Of a DNA stretch of 64,000 nt, positions 53,101-62,534 are shown piece by piece. Source of the stretch: an uncultured Lachnospiraceae bacterium (GTDB lineage Bacteria > Bacillota > Clostridia > Lachnospirales > Lachnospiraceae); contig CAKRJT010000003.1 in the NCBI GenBank assembly GCA_934351925.1, positions 1 to 64,000 on the forward strand. The letters run 5' to 3'. Both the position numbers and the translations under genes were made by a program. How positions within the stretch are numbered: position 1 is the first letter of the stretch; every line of letters begins with the position of its first letter. The notes beneath the pieces are model-generated. The model saw only the letters and a list, made by a program, of their open reading frames with translations, was not told where the DNA came from and made no database searches.

Positions 53101-54066
53101 CTACCCTCTGCCTTTAATTAATCTTTTTAACTTGAAAACCCACAAAAAATATATCGCAAGGACATACTTATATTTTCCCTGAACATACTCATTTTTCATA
53201 ATCCCGCCAAGCTGAGTCCTCAGCTCGCCCTTGAGCCCACGCATTATATTCCTGTAATCATCGTATCTGTAGTACTCGCACTGCAGATAGCCCGAGAGCA
53301 GCGAGTCATAATAATTCGCCATAATCCTCTCTGTTTCCTTAACAAGCCCGTTTTCAGTGTAAATCGAAGCCATTTCCTTCCACATGTCAATAAGACTAAG
53401 CTTCTTTATCGAGCGTGCCTGAGCCATGGCACTGTCGGGGTTATCCTTGCGGTAAAAATAGAGTTTTCTGTCAATCACGACCGTGCTCTGTGCCTTGGAG
53501 CAATAGTCGGCATTCACCAGAAGATCCTCTCCGTAATAAATATTCTTTCGAACCTTGTAGGTCTGCCTCATAAGCTCCGTGTCAAAAAGCTTCGCCCATA
53601 ACGCCCAGCCAAAGGAAGCCTCCCTGTTCTCAAGAAGCGCCTTTAACATGTCCTTTCCGAGGTAACGGCTGACCTTTGGTATATTTCTCCCCGCCTCGTC
53701 CTGCGCTATGACCGCGTCTGTTTTCTCCTCGTCCATGACCTTCACCATGCACTCAACCGCCTCGGGCTCAAGCCTGTCATCGCTGTCTAAGAACATGACC
53801 CTGCTGCCGCGTGCCCTCTCAAGCCCTGCCGCCCTCGCCGAGGAAACCCCGGCATTGTCCGTTGTTATCAGAACCGCCTTGTCGTATTTATAGCTCTCGC
53901 AGAACCCGACAGTCTCCCTGCTCGTGCTGCCGTCATTTACTATAATAAGCTCAATGTTGTCATAGGTCTGTGCCTCGACGGAGGAAAAACACTCCGAGAG
54001 AAACCCTGCCGATGTATTATACACCGGGACTATTATGCTGACCCTGCCATCAATCAAATGACTCAT
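53101..54066 (-). CDS. GT2-family glycosyltransferase
   Basis: 321 residues. Classic GT2 start VSIIVPVYNTSAGFLSECFSSV, then VNDGSTSRET and LDSDDRLEPEAV (DxD). The C-terminal half includes YYGEDLLVNADY, common in capsule GT2 enzymes. Its ATG overlaps the ABC transporter stop by 17 bases and has only a weak ribosome site, so coupling is likely. Confidence 0.92.
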   Translation of the reverse strand: MSHLIDGRVSIIVPVYNTSAGFLSECFSSVEAQTYDNIELIIVNDGSTSRETVGFCESYKYDKAVLITTDNAGVSSARAAGLERARGSRVMFLDSDDRLEPEAVECMVKVMDEEKTDAVIAQDEAGRNIPKVSRYLGKDMLKALLENREASFGWALWAKLFDTELMRQTYKVRKNIYYGEDLLVNADYCSKAQSTVVIDRKLYFYRKDNPDSAMAQARSIKKLSLIDMWKEMASIYTENGLVKETERIMANYYDSLLSGYLQCEYYRYDDYRNIMRGLKGELRTQLGGIMKNEYVQGKYKYVLAIYFLWVFKLKRLIKGRG

Positions 54067-55792
54067 TGCTCTTAGTCACCCTGCCTTCTTTCACTTCGTA
54101 CACCACATCACAGTTTTTTATAGTGGAGAGTCTATGTGCGATGATTATAAGCGTCATCTTTCCGTGAAGACCGTCGATAGCCTCCATGACTGCTCTCTCC
54201 GTTCCCGTGTCGAGCGCCGATGTCGCTTCATCGAGTACAAGTATCTCCGGCTCCTTGTAGAGCGCCCTCGCAATACCTATACGCTGTCTCTGTCCACCGG
54301 ACAGACGCACACCCATCTCACCTATCACGGTGTCGAGCCCGTCGTCCATCTCCTTTACGACGCTCTCGAGCTGTGCCTCCTTTATGACGCGCCATACCTT
54401 CTCATCATCTATCTCGCTCTCAGGCACACCAAATGCTATATTCCTTCTAAGTGACTCGTCCATGAGGTAGATATTCTGAGGTATATAGCCGACCTTCTTA
54501 TGCCATGCGTCCATGCAGTCCGCGATATTGCTTTTGTCAACCCTTACGCAGCCCTTCTGCGGTTTCAGAACCCCCAGCATGATATCCACCATAGTTGTCT
54601 TTCCGGCACCGGAAGGCCCGATAAAGGCAACCGAAGTATTCTTCTCAATCTTAAAGGAAGCATCGTTTATCACGTTGTCAACGCCATCCTCGTATGTAAA
54701 TGAGAGGTTCTCAACAGAAATCTCCTTGTCAAACGTGATATTGCTCACGGTGTTTTCCTCGGACTTGCGCTTAGATATCGCTATCATTCTCTGCCTCTCG
54801 GTGTACACCGACTCGACAAATGCCCTGCTGTATAATAATGTACTTATATAGGCACTTATCTTATTTACGGAAGGCAGAAGTCTCATTGCTCCCATCGCAA
54901 ACACGCCGAGCGTCGTAGCGAACTCAACGCTGATATCGCCCATGCATGCCTTGATGATGACAATTATCATAAGTGAACCGATGCATGCCGCCTCCATAAC
55001 CGGCTTAGGAATGGAGTTTAAAAGAGCGTTGTCCTTCTGGTTCTTGGCGAGGTCGTAGTTAATCGAATCGAACTCGTCGCCGAAGAACTTCTCCCTGTTG
55101 GCTATCTTAATCTCCTTGATACCGCCGAAGGACTGCTGCATGCACTTTACGATGCCCGCATACAATCTTCTGTACTCCTCACCCATATGCTTGAGCCTGT
55201 TCTTATAAAAGCGCATAAAGAAGAATGTAAACGCCCCAACTATAACACCTATTCCGAGTGCCAGCATTCCGTCCTTCACAAACAGATATATGCCTATCGC
55301 CGCTATCGTGCACAGCTCCGATATAAGCTGGATAACATTGAGCACTGCGACATAGAACATGTTCGTGTCATTGTATACATTTCTTATGAGGTCGGCACTA
55401 TTATTCTTCACATGAAAAAAATAATCCTGTTCAAGATAACTGTTCATAACCATGCAGGAGAGCTCCTTGTGGCCGAAGTAGATGAACTTGTACATAATAT
55501 TATTCTGCATAATTATATACCCGGTCTTTATGACATAGGCTGCAACAATGAATGCCGAGCAGAAGATGACCACATTCCTGTAGCCGGACAGCCCGAATGT
55601 GCTGCTCATCACCGCGATAAAAGCATTGTCCATATAGCTGTCAGGAAGCATAATAGCCTCAATAAAATTGTTGAAGGCATACAGTGCGATAAGCTCCATG
55701 CCTGCTCCGCCGAGAATTATCATCGACATTCCGAGCAGTTTCAGCTTCTGTTTCGTGTCAAACATAGACAGCATTTTCTTCAAAGACTTCAT
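54050..55792 (-). CDS. ABC transporter, fused permease and ATPase, candidate lipid-linked sugar flippase
   Basis: 580 residues. Six transmembrane helices (about 18-310) are followed by an ATPase with GPSGAGKTT, YIPQNIYLMD, LSGGQRQR and LDEATSALD. This architecture matches MsbA/PglK-type exporters that flip lipid-linked oligosaccharides. No Wzx (MOP) flippase is in the window, so this is the best candidate for flipping the repeat unit. The ATG overlaps the fucosyltransferase stop as ATGA; GAGGAG precedes it. Confidence 0.9.
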   Translation of the reverse strand: MKSLKKMLSMFDTKQKLKLLGMSMIILGGAGMELIALYAFNNFIEAIMLPDSYMDNAFIAVMSSTFGLSGYRNVVIFCSAFIVAAYVIKTGYIIMQNNIMYKFIYFGHKELSCMVMNSYLEQDYFFHVKNNSADLIRNVYNDTNMFYVAVLNVIQLISELCTIAAIGIYLFVKDGMLALGIGVIVGAFTFFFMRFYKNRLKHMGEEYRRLYAGIVKCMQQSFGGIKEIKIANREKFFGDEFDSINYDLAKNQKDNALLNSIPKPVMEAACIGSLMIIVIIKACMGDISVEFATTLGVFAMGAMRLLPSVNKISAYISTLLYSRAFVESVYTERQRMIAISKRKSEENTVSNITFDKEISVENLSFTYEDGVDNVINDASFKIEKNTSVAFIGPSGAGKTTMVDIMLGVLKPQKGCVRVDKSNIADCMDAWHKKVGYIPQNIYLMDESLRRNIAFGVPESEIDDEKVWRVIKEAQLESVVKEMDDGLDTVIGEMGVRLSGGQRQRIGIARALYKEPEILVLDEATSALDTGTERAVMEAIDGLHGKMTLIIIAHRLSTIKNCDVVYEVKEGRVTKSNESFD

Positions 55793-56628
55793 AGCAGCTC
55801 CTCATTTCCATCATTATTAATCACAAACCATTCGGGCATATAAATCTTCTCCGCATCGGGTGAAGGCGGTGCCGTCACGGTCCCACCACGCACATCAAGC
55901 AGTGCCGCCCATCTCGAGAAGGTGCTGTCCGACAGGACATGCCTCGTACACGCCTTCATCAAAAAGAGCTCCTCGACATCGGTAAATCGTCCCATATCCC
56001 AGATAAACTCCGCATCTATACCGAGTTCGCTGACATACTCCGCGGCAAAACCGCGCACGTTAGAGAACACGATATATTTCACCTTTCCACCCTCAGCCTC
56101 AAGCTTCTTCACAGCCCCCCTGTAGTAGTCTACCGACAGAGGTGTGATGTCGCCCCCTCTTATGTGAAGGGAGCACAAATTCTCACCCGAAAATCTCGCG
56201 ATAAGCTCCTTAACCTCACTGCGAAGCTCCTGTTTAGGTGTAAACTGCCTTACAATATCTTCCTTGCAGTCGTTAAAGTAGTACAAATTCTGGAAATATC
56301 CGTGCAGGTACTTATTTCTGAGACGTTTTTTCCTGTACACCGACAAGTCTAGCGGTACGCTCTCGTCCTTTCTCTCCATGATTACATCATATTTCAGATT
56401 GCGCCTGAGCCTCTTGTATATCTTCTGGAAAAAGCTCTTATTGCCAAAGCTCTCCCTCTCAGTAAAATCTATATTAAAATTATCAAGTCCAAAGCTTCTA
56501 AACGATGAGTTGTCCACCTCAGACGTATCTAAAAGCAGTGTATCCCCGTCATGCTTCGCTACGGAATATCCACATACATAATTAAACATCTGATTTCCCA
56601 GACCATCACCTATCTTAACTACTACCAT
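55789..56628 (-). CDS. GT11-family alpha-1,2-fucosyltransferase-like protein
   Basis: 279 residues. The opening KIGDGLGNQMFNYVCGYS is diagnostic of GT11, and DSTFSRWAALLD matches the C-terminal motif. The GDP-fucose motif HxRRxD reads HIRGGD (155-160): the first Arg is kept, the second is Gly. Activity is therefore likely but not certain. The product would be a terminal alpha-1,2-linked fucose, as in host H antigen. A 50-base gap separates it from the GT4 gene upstream. Confidence 0.88.
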   Translation of the reverse strand: MVVVKIGDGLGNQMFNYVCGYSVAKHDGDTLLLDTSEVDNSSFRSFGLDNFNIDFTERESFGNKSFFQKIYKRLRRNLKYDVIMERKDESVPLDLSVYRKKRLRNKYLHGYFQNLYYFNDCKEDIVRQFTPKQELRSEVKELIARFSGENLCSLHIRGGDITPLSVDYYRGAVKKLEAEGGKVKYIVFSNVRGFAAEYVSELGIDAEFIWDMGRFTDVEELFLMKACTRHVLSDSTFSRWAALLDVRGGTVTAPPSPDAEKIYMPEWFVINNDGNEELL

Positions 56629-56678
56629 GCCGTTCCTCGTTTCATATTATCATATATCCCCGCACATCTTACCATACT

Positions 56679-57803
56679 TTAACGATGTCCTCTGCCAAGG
56701 GCGTCCTCTATAGCTTCAAGGTATCCTGCCGCAACATTCTCAAACCTGAACTTGTCCGTCGCCTCATAGCTTGCCCCGCCAAGCTGTGCTCTCACAGCCT
56801 CTCCATCATCAGTTCCGAATACTCTGTCAATCGCCCCTGCGAACTCCTTCGCATTATTCGGGTCTATTATATAGCCGTTCACACCGTCCGTAACAGTCTC
56901 AGCCGCACCGTCCGAGTACATCGACACTATTATCGGGAGCCCGGCGCACATCGCCTCAATAAGGACAAGCCCGAAGCAGTCCTCCCTCGTCGGCAGTACA
57001 AACGCACCAGCATCGCGGTAGCACTCCTTTAGCTCAGCACCCTCAAGAAAGCCCTTAAACTCCACTCTGTCAAGCACTCCAAGTTCTTTCGCAAGCCGCA
57101 CAAGGTTATCCTTCTCCCTGCCTCCGCCCACAATGACAAGACTTACACTCTTATTGCCACATGCCGCAAGCGCCCTTATCAGAAGGTCAACGCCCTTTCT
57201 CTCGATAAGACTCCCGACATACAGAAGCTTATCAGGGTAGCCCCTCCTGTCATTCACATAATATTTGTCAAGGTCGACCGTCAGCATGCTTATATGGCAG
57301 TGCACCTTCTCAGCGCCATAGCGAAGCTGATTTTCCATCGCCGCATGACTGCTTCCGATAAATGCGTCCGCCCTCTTAAATATATATTTTCTCGAAAGCC
57401 TCTGAAGCTTTCCTATATTCTTCTCGGAATTGATTGTACCGTCAGTCCAGCTTACATAAGGTATCTTATTCTTTCTGCACCAGTGCATCGCCTGAAGTAT
57501 TGCAGGGCTGTACTCCATCGCAACCACCACCTGCGGCGACAGCTTAGAGAGCAGCTTTCCAACCCCCACCGGAAATGAGATAAAATGGTCGTCAAAGTGT
57601 TTCTTAATTCTTATCGTCTTAGACGGTACATAATACGAATTCAAAATCCTGTCCTCGTCCGCCTTCCACTGACGCGCCATGCTGTCATTGCAGTAGTATA
57701 TTATCGAGAAATCATAATCACCATAGTGTGTCTGCAAAAAGTAGAAAAAATCCACCCTGTACGGCGACGGAACATTAGTTATTATTACAACACTTGTTTT
57801 CAA
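56679..57803 (-). CDS. GT4-family glycosyltransferase
   Basis: About 374 residues. The N-terminal VVIITNVPSPYRVDFF is a common start in this subgroup; then VGSLIERKGVDLLIRALAA and REDCFGLVLIEAMCAGLPII carry the GT4 donor site. No ATG fits: a TTG at 57803 with GGAGG 9 bases upstream gives MKTSVVIITN and is preferred. It overlaps the upstream polymerase gene by 29 bases. Confidence 0.88.
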   Translation of the reverse strand: MKTSVVIITNVPSPYRVDFFYFLQTHYGDYDFSIIYYCNDSMARQWKADEDRILNSYYVPSKTIRIKKHFDDHFISFPVGVGKLLSKLSPQVVVAMEYSPAILQAMHWCRKNKIPYVSWTDGTINSEKNIGKLQRLSRKYIFKRADAFIGSSHAAMENQLRYGAEKVHCHISMLTVDLDKYYVNDRRGYPDKLLYVGSLIERKGVDLLIRALAACGNKSVSLVIVGGGREKDNLVRLAKELGVLDRVEFKGFLEGAELKECYRDAGAFVLPTREDCFGLVLIEAMCAGLPIIVSMYSDGAAETVTDGVNGYIIDPNNAKEFAGAIDRVFGTDDGEAVRAQLGGASYEATDKFRFENVAAGYLEAIEDALGRGHR

Positions 57804-58974
57804 GCCTCTCACCCTCCGCTGAACTTTTCCTCTCCTCAAATATCTCATACACCCCAAAGGCAGCCAACAAAAGGAAAGGGTTGACTATGGAGCTGATAAG
57901 AAAATCCTCCATAAGCCCGTATATGCATATTGTATTTAATATTATTACCATATTGTAATTCTTCTTTTTGTGGAAATACAGCGATGCCAAAACCAGAAAT
58001 GCAATAAATATCATAACTGACACAAAACCGTACTTATAAAACGAACACCAGTAGTTACTGTCAAGAAAGCCGTTGTTAATCTGCACTCCGTCCGGTCTTG
58101 CCGCGCCACGGCTGATATCCTTCCCAAACAGTGAGAACCCGTAATTAAGCCAGTACTGGTGCTGTATCTTCAAACGTCCCGACACGAGCTGGTCGAGCTT
58201 AAACATTATCTTGTTATTCACATCAAACATCACCGACATGACAAACGTTCCTATAAAGCACCACAGGCTCGTCGGCACAACCAGTGCACTTATCACCTGC
58301 TTAACCTTCCGTCCGAAACCGCCAAGCCTGTCAAAGAGCTTGAGGCAGAGGAACACAGCCAGCAAAAACACGCCGAGCATCATTCCCGTCATGCTCTTCG
58401 TCACGCAGAACACCGCATAGAACGCATACGCCGAGAGCAGAAAATACAGTATATTGAGCTTCTTATAATTCAGGTAGAATATAAGTGCCACATTGATAAA
58501 TACATTCACCATGAAATCGTTAGGATTCTGGAAGCCATAAGAATATGTCAAACCATCGTCAAACTGATCCTTGACAAAGTTGCTCACAATCCCTGCCACG
58601 CTCGCGCTCACAAGCACGGTCATGCATATAAGCCTCACAAAAAGCACTTTTTTTAATAAATCATGTACGTCAATATCTTTAGCCCCGAGAAGCGTCACGA
58701 CAGTTATCGTAAAGGTGATATAACCCGTCTTTAGATATATGACCACCGCATAGACAGCTATCGCAGCCATAATAAGCATCTCTTTTAACGTGTACCTCGT
58801 AAAGGCAAGCTTGAACCCAAGGAACATCATGGAAAATGCCATAATTATCCTATACTCCGTATCCCCTGAGTAAAAACCGAGCGATTTTGCAAAAACCAGG
58901 CTCAGAAATGAAAAATAATAGAAGATATCGTTGTTTCGATATGCCCAATCTGTAAATCTCTTAACAATATTCAT
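57775..58974 (-). CDS. O-antigen polymerase-like membrane protein (Wzy-like) 2
   Basis: 399 residues with about ten hydrophobic helices and a loop containing YSYGFQNPNDFMVNVF; Asn-Pro-Asn near mid-protein is frequent in Wzy and exopolysaccharide polymerases. Weak sequence conservation makes the call rest on topology and context. Either this or the protein at 45337 could be the repeat-unit polymerase and the other a ligase. Confidence 0.75.
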   Translation of the reverse strand: MNIVKRFTDWAYRNNDIFYYFSFLSLVFAKSLGFYSGDTEYRIIMAFSMMFLGFKLAFTRYTLKEMLIMAAIAVYAVVIYLKTGYITFTITVVTLLGAKDIDVHDLLKKVLFVRLICMTVLVSASVAGIVSNFVKDQFDDGLTYSYGFQNPNDFMVNVFINVALIFYLNYKKLNILYFLLSAYAFYAVFCVTKSMTGMMLGVFLLAVFLCLKLFDRLGGFGRKVKQVISALVVPTSLWCFIGTFVMSVMFDVNNKIMFKLDQLVSGRLKIQHQYWLNYGFSLFGKDISRGAARPDGVQINNGFLDSNYWCSFYKYGFVSVMIFIAFLVLASLYFHKKKNYNMVIILNTICIYGLMEDFLISSIVNPFLLLAAFGVYEIFEERKSSAEGERLENKCCNNN

Positions 58975-58983
58975 GCAGCTTTC

Positions 58984-59751
58984 CTATCTTCTCTTCTTAA
59001 TTTTGCCGGACTGCTTCCACAGTCTGTAGCAGGCTATGAGAAAAACCGTATTCGTCGAGAAATAGCGCTTATACAGTCTCTTAGGCTCCTGCACAAGTCT
59101 GTACAGCCATTCCAATGAGAGTTTCTGCATTATCATCGGTGCGCGCTTAATGTTCCCGGCAAAATAATCAAAGCCGGCTCCGACACCCACCATGACCGCA
59201 TTAATTCTTCCCTCATGTTTCGCCATCCAGTTCTCCTGCTTCGGTGCACCAAGACCTATCCATACTATATCAGGCTTAGTCTCATTAATCATTTTGACAA
59301 TCTCCTCATCCTCCTCAGGTGACAGAGTCCTAAAAGGCGGCGAATACATGCCGCATATCTGTATATCAGGCTGCTCTTTCTCAAGTATCTCCCTAAGCTT
59401 GTCCAGCGTCTCTGGCGTGCTGCCGTAAAAAAACTGGCGCACCCCTTTCTCCTTGAACATCTCGCCCATAAAATCCGGTCCTGTTACACGACTGGCGTTC
59501 TTATGTCCCATAAGTCTGCACACAATGCTTAACGGTCCCCCGTCCGGAAAAACCATCGCAGCACCATTCTGAACTCTTCTGTAATTGCGGTTTTCATACG
59601 CAGTCACCGTCGTATGGACATTCGAAACACAAATATATTTTCCACGCAGCTCCTCAATATTGTCAAGTACACACTTCTTTATTGAGTCCATGTCACCCAC
59701 CGTCACATGAACTCCCAATACGCTGCAGTACTCCGGCTGTTTAAAACTCAT
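58984..59751 (-). CDS. WecG/TagA/CpsF-family (GT26) glycosyltransferase
   Basis: 255 residues. VSNVHTTVTAYEN holds the conserved Thr region and FPDGGP the catalytic Asp; RVTGPDFM and GAPKQENWM are typical. Family members add N-acetylmannosamine (TagA) or ManNAcA (WecG) to the first lipid-linked sugar. The ATG at 59751 has GGAGG upstream. First gene of the polysaccharide transcript, with a leader of about 90 bases. Confidence 0.93.
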   Translation of the reverse strand: MSFKQPEYCSVLGVHVTVGDMDSIKKCVLDNIEELRGKYICVSNVHTTVTAYENRNYRRVQNGAAMVFPDGGPLSIVCRLMGHKNASRVTGPDFMGEMFKEKGVRQFFYGSTPETLDKLREILEKEQPDIQICGMYSPPFRTLSPEEDEEIVKMINETKPDIVWIGLGAPKQENWMAKHEGRINAVMVGVGAGFDYFAGNIKRAPMIMQKLSLEWLYRLVQEPKRLYKRYFSTNTVFLIACYRLWKQSGKIKKRR

Positions 59752-59844
59752 GCTGATCCTCCATACCGCCATCCTGCGGCATAAATAGTATTTAAAATGC
59801 TTATTTTACATTTGCAATATAATATTTTTAACAATATTCTCTTT

Positions 59845-59873
59845 ATTATAGCATTTTCCGCAAACAAGAGCAA
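59845..59873 (-). promoter_or_regulatory. Main promoter of the polysaccharide locus
   Basis: Minus strand -35 TTGCTC (59868-59873), 17-base spacer, perfect -10 TATAAT (59845-59850) extended by TGC. It begins at the sigK stop codon. The long AT-rich leader could hold post-transcriptional control; no known riboswitch is visible. Confidence 0.8.
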
Positions 59874-59877
59874 CACT

Positions 59878-60537
59878 TTATTCTTCAAAGACCTCCCTCA
59901 TTCTCTCAAGCGCCTTTTTCTCTATTCTGCTCACATAGCTTCTGCTTATGCCGTATTCAGCCGCAAGCTCTCTCTGTGTACGAGGTCTGTTGCCATACAG
60001 CCCATACCTGTACATGATAATCCGTTGTTCCCGCTCGGACAATTTACTGTTGAACGCCTCCATAAGCCTTACTATATCCTCTTTGTTCTGCAGTCTCTCG
60101 ACCACGTCCTCGTCCTCCGAAAACGTAACATCCTGAAAGCAGATTTTGTTTCCCTCCTTGTCTGTTCCGAGAGGTTCGTTTAATGATACCTCCCTTGAAC
60201 GCTTCTTCTCACTGCGAAACATCATCAAAAGTTCATTGTCTATACATTTTGCGGCGTAGGTCACAAGCCTGCTGCCCTTCTTTTCGTCAAAACTGTCTAT
60301 TGCCTTTATAAGCCCGATGGTTCCTATGGAAATCATGTCCTCCGGCTCATACTCGCTGCATGAATATTTCTTGACCATATGTGCCACAAGCCTCAGATTT
60401 TTCTCTATGAGAATTTCCTTGGCCCTTTTATCTCCACTGTGAAAACATTCGAGGTAAAATCTCTCCTGAGCCGCCGTCAGCGGTCTGTCAAACGCTTTCA
60501 TCAGATACCGTCCCTGTCTGCTAAGGGTTACTATCAT
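59878..60537 (-). CDS. sigK: RNA polymerase sigma factor SigK
   Basis: 219 residues with regions 2, 3 and 4. EKNLRLVAHMVKKY, EDMISIGTIGLIKAIDSFD, then TYAAKCIDNELLMMFR, and C-terminal TQRELAAEYGISRSYVSRIEKKAL all match the mother-cell sigma K. There is no long hydrophobic pro-sequence; only about 15 residues precede PLTAAQE, so no membrane-tethered pro-form is expected. Start at 60537 (weak site) or ATG 60501. An 8-bp inverted repeat TTGCATAC/GTATGCAA (60583-60602) lies upstream next to a terminator. Confidence 0.9.
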   Translation of the reverse strand: MIVTLSRQGRYLMKAFDRPLTAAQERFYLECFHSGDKRAKEILIEKNLRLVAHMVKKYSCSEYEPEDMISIGTIGLIKAIDSFDEKKGSRLVTYAAKCIDNELLMMFRSEKKRSREVSLNEPLGTDKEGNKICFQDVTFSEDEDVVERLQNKEDIVRLMEAFNSKLSEREQRIIMYRYGLYGNRPRTQRELAAEYGISRSYVSRIEKKALERMREVFEE

Positions 60538-60600
60538 TCTATGACGGAGCCCACTTTAACGTGCATGACCCTGTTTTATTTATTGCATACGCAGGTATGC

Positions 60601-60637
60601 AAAAAGCCGGCATACCACAGCGGCATGCCGGCTTTTT
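60601..60637. terminator. Strong bidirectional terminator downstream of trhP
   Basis: A 13-bp perfect stem, AAAAAGCCGGCAT with ATGCCGGCTTTTT, closes an 11-base loop, with A and T runs built into the arms. It ends the trhP transcript 3 bases after its stop and insulates sigK. Confidence 0.92.
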
Positions 60638-60639
60638 GT

Positions 60640-61869
60640 TTAGTCCTCTCTGCGTCTTAATATATCATACCTTCCAAGCTCTGTTCCAAGGTCAATGTAC
60701 AGAAGTTCCTTCGGGTGCGGTGCACTCTCGCGCTCGTTACCCTCTGCGTCCTTAATCGCACGGACCTTGACAGCGATATTTCTTCCGTCAGGCTTCATAA
60801 CCTCAATTTCCTCGCCGACGGAAAACTTATTTCTCTGCTCTATCGCATACATTCCCTCAGGATTTCTGTCGCCGACAATTCCAAGATAGGTGTACTCCCT
60901 CATATACACGTTAGAGTCATATATCTGGGTATTGTGGTCAGGCTTTCCAAAGAAGAAGCCCGTCGTGTACTGTCTGTAGGTACACTTGGCAATCTCTTCC
61001 TTGTAAACCGGAATTCTGCTTCTGTAAAGCTCCTCCGACTTCGCATAATCGTCGAGAGCCATTCTGTAGGTTCGCGCAACCGTGGCAACATAGAGCGCAG
61101 TCTTCATTCTTCCCTCAACCTTGAGGCTGTCTATGCCCGCGTCAATCATCTCGGGAATATGCTCTATCATGCACAGATCCTTCGAGTTGAAGATATAGGT
61201 TCCTCTCTCGTTCTCATAGACAGGCATATACTCGCCCGGTCTCGTCTCCTCGACAACGGCATACTTCCAGCGGCAAGGATGTGTGCACTCACCCTGATTC
61301 GCGTCCCTACCCGTCAGGAAACTGCTCAAAAGGCATCTTCCCGAGTAAGAAATGCACATAGCTCCGTGCACAAAAGTCTCTATCTCAAGGTCGTCCTGGA
61401 TATGCCCGCGGATTTCCTTTATCTCTGCAAGTGAGAGCTCGCGCGCCGTCACCACTCTCTTCGCGCCGAGCCTGTGCCAGAAGTTATAGGTTCCGTAGTT
61501 GGTGTTGTTCGCCTGTGTGCTCACATGAAGCTCCATATCAGGCAGAACCTCCTGTGCTATTGTAAATATAGCCGGGTCTGATATTATAAGCGCATCAGGG
61601 TGAACCTTCTGACCGAGCTCCTCAAAATACGCGCGCGCACCGTCTAAGTCCCTGTTGTGCGCGAGAATATTGGCTGTAACATACACCTTAACGCCATGCT
61701 CGTGTGCAAACCGCACACCTTCCGCCATCTCATCAATGGTAAAGTTCTTTGCCTTAGCGCGAAGTCCAAATGCCTCCCCGCCTATATAAACCGCATCAGC
61801 GCCGTACATAACGGCAGTCCTCAAGACCTCAAGGCTGCTTGCCGGTATCAACAATTCAGGTAATTTCAT
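60640..61869 (-). CDS. trhP: U32 peptidase-family tRNA hydroxylation protein TrhP
   Basis: About 409 residues. Opening LPELLIPASSLEVLRTAV and the U32 signature region TFVHGAMCISYSGRCLLS with GECTHPC; the four cysteines are kept. TrhP proteins hydroxylate U34 of tRNA to 5-hydroxyuridine with prephenate-dependent chemistry in bacteria studied. It is directly downstream of trmR, which methylates that hydroxyl, so the annotation as tRNA modification rather than protease is well supported by context. GAGG precedes the ATG at 61869. Confidence 0.88.
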   Translation of the reverse strand: MKLPELLIPASSLEVLRTAVMYGADAVYIGGEAFGLRAKAKNFTIDEMAEGVRFAHEHGVKVYVTANILAHNRDLDGARAYFEELGQKVHPDALIISDPAIFTIAQEVLPDMELHVSTQANNTNYGTYNFWHRLGAKRVVTARELSLAEIKEIRGHIQDDLEIETFVHGAMCISYSGRCLLSSFLTGRDANQGECTHPCRWKYAVVEETRPGEYMPVYENERGTYIFNSKDLCMIEHIPEMIDAGIDSLKVEGRMKTALYVATVARTYRMALDDYAKSEELYRSRIPVYKEEIAKCTYRQYTTGFFFGKPDHNTQIYDSNVYMREYTYLGIVGDRNPEGMYAIEQRNKFSVGEEIEVMKPDGRNIAVKVRAIKDAEGNERESAPHPKELLYIDLGTELGRYDILRRRED

Positions 61870-61886
61870 TGTGTTCCTCATTTCTG

Positions 61887-62534
61887 TTATTTCTGTTTCT
61901 TGACGCTGAAAGTTATCCCGTCGCCAAGCGGTATAATGCTCGTCACCAGCTCATCACAGTGTGTCACGGCATAGAGATACTCCCTCATACGCGCATGAAT
62001 GGTTCTGTCACGTCTGCACACTGCAAAACGCGACTGAACAAGATCTCCCTCCTGCAGAACATTGTCCGTAATCAGTATCCCTCCCGGAGCAAGAAGCCTT
62101 AGTATCTCAGGCAGTATGACAATGTACTGTGCCTTTGCCGCGTCCATAAATATAAAATCATAAGAACCGGAAAGCGTCTTTAAAATCGCCCCGGCATCGC
62201 CCTCAAGGAGTGTTATCACATTCTCTTTTCCGGCTCTTTTTATATTCTCCTTCGCCTTTGCAATCCTCTTGTCGTAGTTCTCGATGGTCGTTATCCTCGC
62301 AGCAGCGTCTATATTCTCGCTCATAAGAATGGACGAATACCCGACCGCAGTGCCGACCTCGAGGATATTCCGTGGGCGCATGGCCGCAAGGACGGTCTTT
62401 AGGAAACTGCCCATCTCCTTGCGTATAATCGGCACACCATCAGCAAGTGCCTCCCTCTCTATCTCCATGCATATCCCGCTGTCATCTGCGGCAAGGGAAT
62501 GTATATACGATGTAATTCTCTCGTCCGTTATCAC
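61887..62534 (-). CDS. trmR: TrmR-type tRNA 5-hydroxyuridine O-methyltransferase
   Basis: 215-residue class I O-methyltransferase (catechol-OMT-like). SAM motif LEVGTAVGYSSI, acidic TIENYDKRI and metal-binding MDAAKAQY and DNVLQEG. In Bacillus trmR (yrrM) lies between yrrL (mltG-like) and the trhP pair yrrN-yrrO, the same order as here. Starts with GTG at 62534 overlapping the upstream stop as GTGA, with AAGGAG 5 bases before it. Confidence 0.88.
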   Translation of the reverse strand: MITDERITSYIHSLAADDSGICMEIEREALADGVPIIRKEMGSFLKTVLAAMRPRNILEVGTAVGYSSILMSENIDAAARITTIENYDKRIAKAKENIKRAGKENVITLLEGDAGAILKTLSGSYDFIFMDAAKAQYIVILPEILRLLAPGGILITDNVLQEGDLVQSRFAVCRRDRTIHARMREYLYAVTHCDELVTSIIPLGDGITFSVKKQK

